From Nocardiopsis dassonvillei_B (GTDB taxonomy: Bacteria; Actinomycetota; Actinomycetes; Streptosporangiales; Streptosporangiaceae), in assembly GCF_964273065.1 (NCBI RefSeq), contig NZ_OZ186815.1, positions 868,001 through 932,000 of the forward strand: a stretch of DNA of 64,000 bases, given 5' to 3'. The notes under the pieces were generated by a model that made no database searches, was not told the origin of the DNA, and saw only the letters and a program-made list of their open reading frames with translations. The position numbers were made by a program, and so were the translations under genes. Positions within the stretch are counted from its first letter, which is position 1, and every line of letters starts with the position of its first letter. Positions 33,415-40,709 of the stretch are shown one piece after another.

Positions 33415-34068
33415 ATGAACGGCAGGCGGACGAGATCAGACCGTGTCGTCACCACACGGGAGGCGATCCTGGCGGCGGCGGAGCGGCTCTTCGCCGAGCA
33501 CGGGATCTCCGGCGTCTCCAACCGCCAGATCGGCCAGGCGGCCGGCCAGGGGAACAACACGGCGGTCACGTACCACTTCGGCTCCAGGGAGGGCCTGGTA
33601 CGCGCCATCGTGCGCAGACACACCGACCGGATCGAGGAGATACGCCACCGCATGGTGCTGCGGGCCGAGGGGTCCGACGACGTCCGGGACTGGATCGCCT
33701 GCATGGTGGTGCCCCTCGCCCGGCACCTGGCGGACCTGGGCGTCCCCTCCTGGTTCGGGCGTTTCAGCGCCCAGGTCATGGCCGACCCCGCCTACCGCGA
33801 CATCATGGCGCTGGAGGCCCTCGACTCCGCCTCCCTGGCCCGTGCGGGCCGGGAGCTGTTCCGGTGCCTTCCCGACCTGCCCGAGGAGGTCCGCGAGGAG
33901 CGCCAGGAGATGGTCCGCCTCCTCATGGTCCACATGATCGCCGAGCGGGAACGCGCCCTGGCCGAAGGCGCGCCCACCGCGCACGACTCCTGGGAGCGGG
34001 CCGCGTCCGGCCTGGCCGACGCCCTCGCCGGCCTGTGGACCGCCCCGGTGGGGCCGCCCCGGCCGTGA
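33415..34068 (+). CDS. TetR family transcriptional regulator
   Basis: This is a 217-residue TetR protein. The DNA-binding domain includes ILAAAERLFAEHGISGVSNR, then QIGQAAGQGNNTAVTYHFGS as helix-turn-helix. The C-terminal core has conserved FGRFSAQ and a late helical dimer region. ATG 33415 is preferred to the open frame from 33259 because it starts at the usual distance before the domain; there is no strong ribosome site, so a leaderless or GTACGGT-driven short-leader mRNA is possible. It faces the exporter/BVMO/lactonase operon across a dyad operator and is its probable repressor. Confidence 0.87.
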   Translation: MNGRRTRSDRVVTTREAILAAAERLFAEHGISGVSNRQIGQAAGQGNNTAVTYHFGSREGLVRAIVRRHTDRIEEIRHRMVLRAEGSDDVRDWIACMVVPLARHLADLGVPSWFGRFSAQVMADPAYRDIMALEALDSASLARAGRELFRCLPDLPEEVREERQEMVRLLMVHMIAERERALAEGAPTAHDSWERAASGLADALAGLWTAPVGPPRP

Positions 34069-34415
34069 CCACCCACCGCTTCGTGGTGCCGGTGCGTCCC
34101 GTGTTCTCCGGAGTCGGATCTCCAAAGGCCGGGTCCACGCGACCCCTGGAGGGGGGCGTCGCGGGACGTCGTGGACGTCCGGCCGGGTCCCGCCCCGAGG
34201 TCTCCGGGCCGGGCGCAGCGCCGCGGACACGGCACGCGATCCGGGCGGCGGCACCGGGACGGACCGGGCCCGGTCGGCACCGGAAGGAGCGAACCGGTCC
34301 CGGTGGACACGCGCATCGCCCGACCGGAGGCGGTTCCGGCTCCGCGGGACTCCCCCGCCCGGCCCCCTCCGCCGGCCCGGGGGCGCGGGGCCGCGCCGAT
34401 GCGGTGGACGGCCTC

Positions 34416-34449
34416 CGGCCCGGGGCTCCCGCACGGGAGCCCCGGGCCG
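34416..34449. terminator. Perfect 15-bp hairpin between convergent genes
   Basis: CGGCCCGGGGCTCCC pairs exactly with 34435-34449 over the loop GCAC, followed by TTCGGG. It separates the converging TetR and SDR genes. The rest of 34069-34415 shows no gene. Confidence 0.7.
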
Positions 34450-34465
34450 TTCGGGCCTGCCCCGG

Positions 34466-35323
34466 TCAGGCCGGCGGGATGTCCGTGGTGACGGCGAGGG
34501 CCCGCGAGGCGTCGATGTCCGCCCGGAGTGCCTCGACCCGCGCGTCGGCGAGGCCGAGCGAGTCGGAGCCGAGCACCTGGTGCAGCGGGGCGGTACCGGT
34601 GTCCACGACCGCGATGATCGCGTCGGCGGCCCTGCCGGGGTCGCCCAGCTGCGTTCCGGGCATCGCCCGGTGCGCCTCGGTCATCTCCCTGATCCCGGGA
34701 TAGGCGTCGAGTACGGCGTCCGGCAGGCCGAGCGACTGCGGCCTGAGGAAGTCGGTGCGCATGTACCCGGGCTCGATGAGGTTCACCCTGATGCCGAAGT
34801 CGGCGACCTCGGCGGCCAGCGACTCCGTGAGCCCTTCGAGCGCGTACTTGCCCGCGCAGTACAGGCCCCAGCCGGGGAACGAGGTGAGCCCGAGGATCGA
34901 CGACACGTTGACGATGTGGCCGCCGCGCTTCTCGCGCATGCCCGGCAGCACGGCGCGCAGCACGTTCCAGGCGCCGAAGACCTGCACGTCGAACATCTCC
35001 CGCGCCCGGGCGTCGGTGACCTCCTCGACCGCGGCGAGGAAGCCGTAACCGGCGTTGTTGACGACGACGTCCAGCCCTCCGAAGCGCTCCTGCGCCGCCG
35101 CGACCGCGTCGCGGACCCGCCGCTCGTCGGCCAGGTCCACCTCGAGCGGCAGCAGCCTGCCCGTGTCGGCGCCGTCCAGGGCGGCGACCAGGCGGTCGGT
35201 GGAGCGGGTCGTGGCGGCGACGGCGTCGCCGCGCGCCAGCAGCCGGGTGACCAGCTCGAGGCCGAGGCCGCGCGAGGCTCCCGTGACGAACCAGGTCGTC
35301 GCGCCGGTGGTGGGGTGGGCCAT
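34466..35323 (-). CDS. SDR family oxidoreductase
   Basis: The 285-residue short-chain dehydrogenase has the cofactor loop VTGASRGLGLELV, VDLADERR, the NNAGYGFL motif, catalytic Ser in NVSSILG and the YCAGKYA pair. The Arg in TTRSTDR favours NADP(H). The FPGWGLYCAGKYALEGLTES segment and the long C-terminus resemble the 17-beta-hydroxysteroid/retinol-type classical SDRs of actinobacteria. Substrate unknown. It is divergent from an XRE/MmyB-type regulator, a pairing that usually means direct control. Confidence 0.9.
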   Translation of the reverse strand: MAHPTTGATTWFVTGASRGLGLELVTRLLARGDAVAATTRSTDRLVAALDGADTGRLLPLEVDLADERRVRDAVAAAQERFGGLDVVVNNAGYGFLAAVEEVTDARAREMFDVQVFGAWNVLRAVLPGMREKRGGHIVNVSSILGLTSFPGWGLYCAGKYALEGLTESLAAEVADFGIRVNLIEPGYMRTDFLRPQSLGLPDAVLDAYPGIREMTEAHRAMPGTQLGDPGRAADAIIAVVDTGTAPLHQVLGSDSLGLADARVEALRADIDASRALAVTTDIPPA

Positions 35324-35474
35324 GGTGCGTTCTCCTTCGGTGTCCGCCGGCCCGGAAGGCCGACACGTCCAGGCTGGTCCACGCGGCGCGGCCCGGGAGG
35401 CCGATATCAGGCCCTCTCCCGCCTAGGACTCACGGACCCGGGCACCGCGGCGCGTCCCGGGGGATCATGGGGGC

Positions 35475-36362
35475 ATGACCGATCCCCACCGAGAACTCGC
35501 GGACTTCCTGCGCCGCGCCCGGGCCGCGGGGGATCCGCACCGCTCGGGGCTGCCCTCCGACGGGCGGATCCGCCGGGTCGCCGGGCTGCGCCGCGAGGAG
35601 GTCGCGTTCCTGGCCGGCGTTTCGACCGACTACTACACGCGGCTGGAGCAGGGCCGCAGGATCGTCCCGTCCGGCCAGGTGCTCGACGCGCTCGCACGGG
35701 CGCTCGACCTCGACGACGCCGGCCGCGCCCACCTGCACGACCTCGTCAACGCGGTCGGTGCGCCGCCCCGCCGGACGCGCACGGCCGCCGGGCGTCAGGT
35801 CCGGCCCGGCCTGCGCCGGCTCCTCGACGCCCTCGACGCCCAGCCCGCGCTCGTCCTGGGGCACCGCACCGACGTGCTGGCCGCGAACCGGATGGCGGCG
35901 GCCCTGTTCGCCGACTTCGAGCGGATGCGCCCCCGCGAGCGCAACTACGCCCGCTGGATGCTCCTCTCCGACGAGGCGCGGTCGCTGTTCCTGGACTGGG
36001 AGCGGCAGGCCCGCAACGCCGTCGAGAGCCTGCGCCTGGACGCCGGGCGCACCCCCGGCGATCCGCAGACCCGGGAGCTCGTCGGGGAGCTCTGCCTGGC
36101 CAGCCCGGAGTTCCGCCGGTGGTGGTCGGAGCACCAGGTCCACCGCAGGACCTTCGGTGACAAGCGGCTCCGCCACCCCGTGGTGGGCGAACTGACGGTG
36201 GGCTTCGAGACGCTCATGCTCCCCGGCGACGACGACCAGGTCCTGTACGTCTACACGGCCGCGCCCGACCCCGCCTCGCAGGAGGCGCTCGGCCTGCTCG
36301 CCGAGCGGACGCGCTCCCGCGCAGCAGCGGTGGCCCGCGCCCTGCAGCACCCCTCGGACTGA
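35475..36362 (+). CDS. XRE family regulator with MmyB-like ligand-binding domain
   Basis: The protein is 295 residues. The N-terminal helix-turn-helix (GLRREEVAFLAGVSTDYYTRLEQ) lies at about residues 37-60. It is followed by an MmyB-type domain containing ALVLGHRTDVLAANRMAAALF and the later FRRWWSEHQVHRR and HPVVGELTVGFETLMLPGDD, a PAS-like fold that binds fatty-acid-like or other small ligands. It is divergent from the SDR gene with 151 bp between starts and probably controls it. Confidence 0.9.
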   Translation: MTDPHRELADFLRRARAAGDPHRSGLPSDGRIRRVAGLRREEVAFLAGVSTDYYTRLEQGRRIVPSGQVLDALARALDLDDAGRAHLHDLVNAVGAPPRRTRTAAGRQVRPGLRRLLDALDAQPALVLGHRTDVLAANRMAAALFADFERMRPRERNYARWMLLSDEARSLFLDWERQARNAVESLRLDAGRTPGDPQTRELVGELCLASPEFRRWWSEHQVHRRTFGDKRLRHPVVGELTVGFETLMLPGDDDQVLYVYTAAPDPASQEALGLLAERTRSRAAAVARALQHPSD

Positions 36363-37140
36363 CGACCGGCGGAGAGGGGCGGCCCGGCAACGGGGCCCGT
36401 CGGCGGATCAGGGCGGGGAGGCGTCCCCGGCCAGGCATGCTGTGGTCGAGGACATGGCGCACACGCCTCCGCCGCAGGCGGTCCAGGCCCCGGGCCGGTG
36501 GCAGGGCGATGTCACCCGTGCCGGCGGCCTGCGCCTGGGGCGGATCCGGTCCCCCGAGGCCATCGGTCCCCGACCCCGACGGCGGCGGGCGCCTGGTGCA
36601 CGCTCACCGGTGGCGGCCGGACCGGGCCGCATGAGAACTCTCCGCCTGACGCTCTCCACCGCCTCCACGATGCCGGAGGAGACCGGCCCCGGCCGGGTCC
36701 GCCTGCTCCGGGCGAGGGGTGGTCGGTCACCGTCCCGTGCACGCCGGCGGTCGCCCGACTCCACGGCCCGGCCGAGCTGGAGGAGCTGACCGGCGGGCCG
36801 GTCCGCGCGGACTCCGCCTTCCCGGCACCGGGGCGGGCCCGCCCCTGGTCGTTCGGCTCCACCGACAGGGCGGTCCTCGGACCGACGGACACGTTCGCCG
36901 TCGCGCTCGTGTGCGGGATGACCGGGCACGGCGTCCCCGCACTCCTCCTGCCCGGGAGCGGCACCGGACTCACCGGCGATCCCGCCTGGCGGCGCAGCCG
37001 CCGCATGCCGGAGGAGGTCCCCGACCTGACCCTGTTGCGCGGCGCCTCCCACGGCCTCTCCCGGAGGGGTGCGTCGGCCGGACGTCCCGGGACGGGACGC
37101 CGGGGTCGCGGAGGGGCCGGACCGGCGTGAGTCGCACGCC
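36363..37140 (+). other. Gap with a possible gene relic
   Basis: No clear gene is found in this 780-bp stretch. One plus-strand frame (about 36700-37030) has protein-like composition, for example LHGPAELEELTGGPV and TFAVALVCGMTGHG, but its start region lies in another frame and no family is recognised. It could be a decayed gene with a frameshift near 36700. Confidence 0.3.
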
Positions 37141-37162
37141 ACACCGCCCCCGCACGCGCGGC

Positions 37163-37189
37163 TGTCACAGGTTCAGGGCGGTGTGTGTC
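37163..37189 (+). promoter_or_regulatory. Candidate ECF41-type promoter
   Basis: TGTCACA (37163-37169), 16 bases, then TGTC (37186-37189). The published ECF41 target signature, as I know it, is TGTCACA and CGTC at this spacing, so 10 of 11 key bases agree. It lies 33 bp upstream of a carboxymuconolactone-decarboxylase gene, the typical ECF41 target class. Confidence 0.55.
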
Positions 37190-37222
37190 CTGTGGGCGAA
37201 ACCCTCAAGGCAAGGAGTCCAC

Positions 37223-37696
37223 ATGGAAGCCCGACTCGACCTCATGGCCGACCCCGTCTTCGGAAGGTTCATGAAGCACATGGTGGCGGCCCACCGGTCC
37301 CTCGGGGACGCGACGGTGCCCGAGTCCACCCTGGAGCTGGTGCGGATCCGGGCCAGCCAGATCAACGGCTGCGGCGTCTGCACCGACATGCACACCAAGG
37401 ACGCCGCGCACGCCGGTGAGAGCGCGGTCCGGATCAACCTCGTCGCCGCCTGGCGGGAGGCCACGGTCTTCACCGAGGCCGAGCGGGCCGCCCTCGAACT
37501 GGCCGAGCAGGGCACCCGCATCGCCGACGCCTCCGGCGGCGTGACCGCCGAGGCCTGGGAGAACGCCGTGAAGCACTACGACGAGGGCCGGCTCGTCGCC
37601 CTGGTCGCCACCATCGCCCTCATCAACGCCGCCAACCGGATCAACGTCATGAACATGACCCCCGCCGGCGGCTACGAGCCCGGCCGGTTCCACTGA
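37223..37696 (+). CDS. Carboxymuconolactone decarboxylase/AhpD-like protein
   Basis: The 157-residue protein is related to the gene at 16819, sharing RASQINGC, VAAWREA and ALELAE-type segments. The redox motif is CGVCTDMHTKDA (CxxC with following His). Probable role: peroxide or redox chemistry, possibly on small organic substrates. ATG 37223 follows AAGGAG. No sigma factor gene adjoins it, but an ECF41-like promoter does, so the sigma factor 21 kb away may drive it. A perfect 15-bp hairpin follows. Confidence 0.88.
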   Translation: MEARLDLMADPVFGRFMKHMVAAHRSLGDATVPESTLELVRIRASQINGCGVCTDMHTKDAAHAGESAVRINLVAAWREATVFTEAERAALELAEQGTRIADASGGVTAEAWENAVKHYDEGRLVALVATIALINAANRINVMNMTPAGGYEPGRFH

Positions 37697-37702
37697 GCAC
37701 CC

Positions 37703-37740
37703 GGTCCGGCCCGCCGCCGCTCCCCGCGGCGGGCCGGACC
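37703..37740. terminator. Perfect 15-bp hairpin after the CMD gene
   Basis: GGTCCGGCCCGCCGC (37703-37717) pairs exactly with 37726-37740 over an 8-nt loop, 6 bp beyond the stop codon. Confidence 0.75.
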
Positions 37741-37775
37741 GTCCGGGCCCGCACGGGGCCGGGCGGCACCGGGAC

Positions 37776-37807
37776 TTGCACTTGACACCGGTGTCACGAC
37801 CTAGCGT
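37776..37807 (+). promoter_or_regulatory. MerR-type promoter of the MFS/MerR operon
   Basis: TTGCAC (37776-37781) and CTAGCG/TAGCGT (37801-37807) are spaced by 19-20 bp. The spacer contains the perfect 14-bp dyad TGACACCGGTGTCA (37783-37796). The layout mirrors the well-known tipA promoter (TTGCAC, 19 bp, CAGCGT) and predicts activation by the MerR protein encoded at the end of the operon. Confidence 0.72.
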
Positions 37808-37904
37808 TCCCCGGTGGCGGCGCGCTCCCGACAGGGGCGCCCCGCCCCGGGTCGGCACGGAAGTCCGGTCCGGACGGGAAAGAAGAAGTCCACCGGGGAG
37901 ATCC

Positions 37905-39092
37905 GTGAACCGCAGACCGCCGCTATGGCTGTTCCTCCTCTTCGTCGTCCTCCTCGCGACGGCCACCGACGAGTTCATCATCGCCGGGATCCTGCCCTCC
38001 CTCGCCTCGGACCTCGGCGTCTCCGTCTCCGCCTCCGGGCAGCTGGTCACCGTCTTCGCCGTGGTCTACGCCGCGGGCGCCCCGACCACGGCCGTCGCCC
38101 TGGAGCGGTACCCGCGGCGCACGGTCATGGTCGCCGGGCTGGCCGTCTTCGCGCTGGCCAACACGGCCGCGGCTCTCGCCCCGGGGTACTGGCCGCTGAT
38201 GGCCACCCGGGCCGTGGCCGCCCTGGCGGCGGCCGTGGTCACGGCGGCCGCCTTCGCCACCGCGGCGGCCCGCGCCCCCGAGGGGCGGCAGGGCCGCTAC
38301 CTGGGCGTGGTCACGGCGGGGATGACGGTCGCCCTCATCACCGGTGTCCCGCTCGGCGCCTGGCTGGGCGGCACGGTCGGCTGGCGCGCCACGTTCGCGC
38401 TCATCGCCGCCGTGGGCGCGGCCGCGGCCGCGGGCCTGCTGTTCGCGGCCCCGGCGGTCCCCGGCAGCGCGCCCGCCCCGCTGCGGGAGCGGCTGCGCCC
38501 GCTGTCCAGCCCCGCCGTGCTGCGCTATGTGCTCGTCACCTTCCTCGCGGCCGCCGGGGGCCTGATGTTCTACAGCTACCTTTCGGTGTACACCGCGCAG
38601 GTCGCCTCCGGCTCCCACACCCTGCTGACCGCCCTGCTGTTCGTCGTGGGGGCCGCCGGGCTCGCGGGGGCCCTGGTGGGAGGGCGCTGGGCCGACTCGA
38701 TGGGTCCGCAGCGGGCGCTGAGCGCCGTCGTCGGCGGGCACGCGGCCGCGCTGGTCCTGCTCGCCGCCCTGGCGTTCAGCGGCCTGGGGAACGCCCTCGT
38801 CCTCGGTGCGCTCGTCGCGCTGTGGGCGGTGTTCGCCTGGGGCCTCAACCCGCCCGTCCAGGGCAGCGTCCTGGCCGCGGCGGGGCCGGGGCACGGGATG
38901 ACCGCGCTGGCGGTGAACATCGCGGGCCTGTACCTCGGCACGGGGGTGGCCGGGGCCCTGGGGGGCGTCGTCATCGAGCTGGCCGGGGCCGCCTGGCTGC
39001 CGGCGGCCTCCGCCGTTCTCATGCTCGGCTCGGCGCTGCTCACACTGCGCCCCGCGCGTGAGAACCCCCGCGCCGTTACCCTGGCCGGGTGA
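37905..39092 (+). CDS. MFS exporter, DHA1 type (12 helices)
   Basis: The 395-residue transporter has 12 hydrophobic segments; the N-terminus contains LATATDEFIIAGILPSLASDL, typical of the AraJ/NepI/chloramphenicol-resistance branch of DHA1 exporters. The motif-C-like TAGMTVALITGVPLGAWLG lies in helix 5. GTG 37905 has GGGGAG upstream and gives the family length; the frame is open to 37776 but that region is the promoter. Its stop overlaps the MerR start by four bases. Likely exports a toxic small molecule sensed by that MerR. Confidence 0.87.
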   Translation: MNRRPPLWLFLLFVVLLATATDEFIIAGILPSLASDLGVSVSASGQLVTVFAVVYAAGAPTTAVALERYPRRTVMVAGLAVFALANTAAALAPGYWPLMATRAVAALAAAVVTAAAFATAAARAPEGRQGRYLGVVTAGMTVALITGVPLGAWLGGTVGWRATFALIAAVGAAAAAGLLFAAPAVPGSAPAPLRERLRPLSSPAVLRYVLVTFLAAAGGLMFYSYLSVYTAQVASGSHTLLTALLFVVGAAGLAGALVGGRWADSMGPQRALSAVVGGHAAALVLLAALAFSGLGNALVLGALVALWAVFAWGLNPPVQGSVLAAAGPGHGMTALAVNIAGLYLGTGVAGALGGVVIELAGAAWLPAASAVLMLGSALLTLRPARENPRAVTLAG

Positions 39093-39427
39093 GGATCGGA
39101 GAGCTCGCCGAGCGCACGGGTGTCAGCCGAAGGTCGCTGAGGTACTACGAGCAGCACGGTCTGCTGCGTTCGCGCAGGACCGACAAGGACTGGCGCGAGT
39201 ACGACGACACCGCCGTCGTCCGGGTCCGCAACATCCGCGGCCTGCTGGAGGCCGGCCTGACCATGGCCGACCTCCAGCCCATCGCGCCCTGTCTGGACCA
39301 AAAGCTCGACCCCGAGCACTGCCACCGGGCCCTGGAGATCTACAACAAGCGCCTGGGCGAGCTGGACCGCCGGATCTCCGAGCTGGCCGGCAACCGCGAA
39401 CGGCTGCTGGAGCGGATGCGCGGCTGA
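39089..39427 (+). CDS. MerR family transcriptional regulator (short)
   Basis: This 112-residue protein is essentially the MerR DNA-binding domain plus a coiled-coil: MRIGELAERTGVSRRSLRYYEQHGLL, then DWREYDDTAVVRVRNIRGLLEAGL and a C-terminal dimer helix. Two Cys residues (PCLDQ and EHCHRAL) are present, but no metal-binding tail as in CueR. GTG 39089 overlaps the MFS stop (GTGA). The MerR-type promoter upstream of the MFS gene is its obvious target. Confidence 0.9.
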   Translation: MRIGELAERTGVSRRSLRYYEQHGLLRSRRTDKDWREYDDTAVVRVRNIRGLLEAGLTMADLQPIAPCLDQKLDPEHCHRALEIYNKRLGELDRRISELAGNRERLLERMRG

Positions 39428-39464
39428 TCCGGATCCTCCCGGAGCCCGCGCATCCGCGCCCCCG

Positions 39465-40229
39465 TCACCCGCCGACGATCGCCCCGAGCGTCACGTACAG
39501 CAGCGACGGTCCGAGCAGGCAGCCCACGCCCGTGTAGAAGGTGGCGGTCATGGCGCCGTAGGGCACCAGGCGCCTGTCGGTGGCCGCCAGCCCGCCCGCC
39601 ACACCGGAGGTGGTGCCCATCAGGCCGCCGTAGGCCATCGCGGACTTGGGGTTGTTCAGCCCGATCAGCGGGGCGATCAGCGGCGTCCCCACCATCACCA
39701 CCACGGACTTGACGAGCCCGGCTGCCACGGACAGCGCGATCACCTCCGAGCCCGCCCCCACCGCGGTCCCGGTCACCGGGCCGACGATGTAGGTGGCCGC
39801 GCCGGCGCCGATGGTCGCCATCGACGCGGCGTCCGTGTAGCCGAAGGCGGCGGCGATCGCCGCCCCGACGGCGAACGAGACCAGTACGCCGAGCACGATC
39901 GACAGCCCGCCGACCAGCCCGGCGCGCCTGATCTCCCGCAGGTCCACGCCGTAGGCGGTGGAGACGATCGCGAAGTCCCTCAGCATCGCGCCGCCCATGA
40001 GGCCCAGCCCGGAGAAGACCGCGATGTCGGCCAGTCCGTGCTCGCCGCCGGACACCCACCCGCCCCAGTACGCCAGCACCAGGCCGAGGATGATGGCGAT
40101 GGCCGAGCCGTGCAGCCAGCCGCGGGTGAGCTTCGCGGACAGCCATCCGGAGACGGCCATCAGGCCGCCGACCACCACGAAGGCGACGAGCAGGTCGTTG
40201 CTCTGGAAGACGTCGGTGATCCGCTCCAT
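39465..40229 (-). CDS. madM: Malonate transporter subunit MadM
   Basis: The 254-residue, very hydrophobic protein matches MadM, including LMGGAMLRDFAIVSTAYGVD, GPVTGTAVGAGSEVIALS, VGTPLIAPLIGLNNPKSAMA and YGGLMGTTSGVAGGLAATD. With MadL it forms a sodium- or proton-coupled malonate importer in the membrane. It starts one base after the MadL stop. It is the last gene of the malonate operon. Confidence 0.92.
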   Translation of the reverse strand: MERITDVFQSNDLLVAFVVVGGLMAVSGWLSAKLTRGWLHGSAIAIILGLVLAYWGGWVSGGEHGLADIAVFSGLGLMGGAMLRDFAIVSTAYGVDLREIRRAGLVGGLSIVLGVLVSFAVGAAIAAAFGYTDAASMATIGAGAATYIVGPVTGTAVGAGSEVIALSVAAGLVKSVVVMVGTPLIAPLIGLNNPKSAMAYGGLMGTTSGVAGGLAATDRRLVPYGAMTATFYTGVGCLLGPSLLYVTLGAIVGG

Positions 40230-40230
40230 G

Positions 40231-40632
40231 TCAGGCCTCCCTGCGCTCTTCCTCGGCCAGCGGCGGCAGCGGTTCCGCCGGTTCGCCGATCCGTGCCAGG
40301 ACGGGCACCAGGGCGGCCCCCGCGGCGAGCGCCCCCAGGCCCGCGGTGATCGCCATCGGACCGCCCGCGATCGCCTTGGCCACGTTCTGGGTGGAGGCCA
40401 TGGCGATGACGACCGGGATGTACATCGCGCTCCAGAAGAGCACGCCCTGCTCGGTGGCCTCGGGGAGTTTCCCGTTCCTGCGCAGCCGGTCGGAGACGAG
40501 CACCAGCATGATCATGGCGAAGCCGACTCCGCCGACGTTGGCGTCGACGCCGACCGCGGCGCCGAGGAGTTCGCCCACGAGCGCGCCCGCGAGCAGGCAC
40601 ACCGCCAGGGCTGCCACTCCGTAGAGGACCAT
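40231..40632 (-). CDS. madL: Malonate transporter subunit MadL
   Basis: The 133-residue membrane protein has the MadL hallmarks LVGELLGAAVGVDANVGGVG and MLVLVSDRLRRNGKLPEATEQG, with four hydrophobic helices and a charged C-terminus. It pairs with MadM for malonate uptake. ATG 40632 has GGAGAG upstream. The frame is open far upstream, but that is antisense to matB. It lies 77 bp after matB. Confidence 0.92.
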   Translation of the reverse strand: MVLYGVAALAVCLLAGALVGELLGAAVGVDANVGGVGFAMIMLVLVSDRLRRNGKLPEATEQGVLFWSAMYIPVVIAMASTQNVAKAIAGGPMAITAGLGALAAGAALVPVLARIGEPAEPLPPLAEEERREA

Positions 40633-40709
40633 CGTTCTCTCCTTGATTCGGGGGGTGGCCGGCGGAGGTGCCGGAAGTGGTCGGCGGGGACGCCGGGAGC
40701 GACCGGCGG

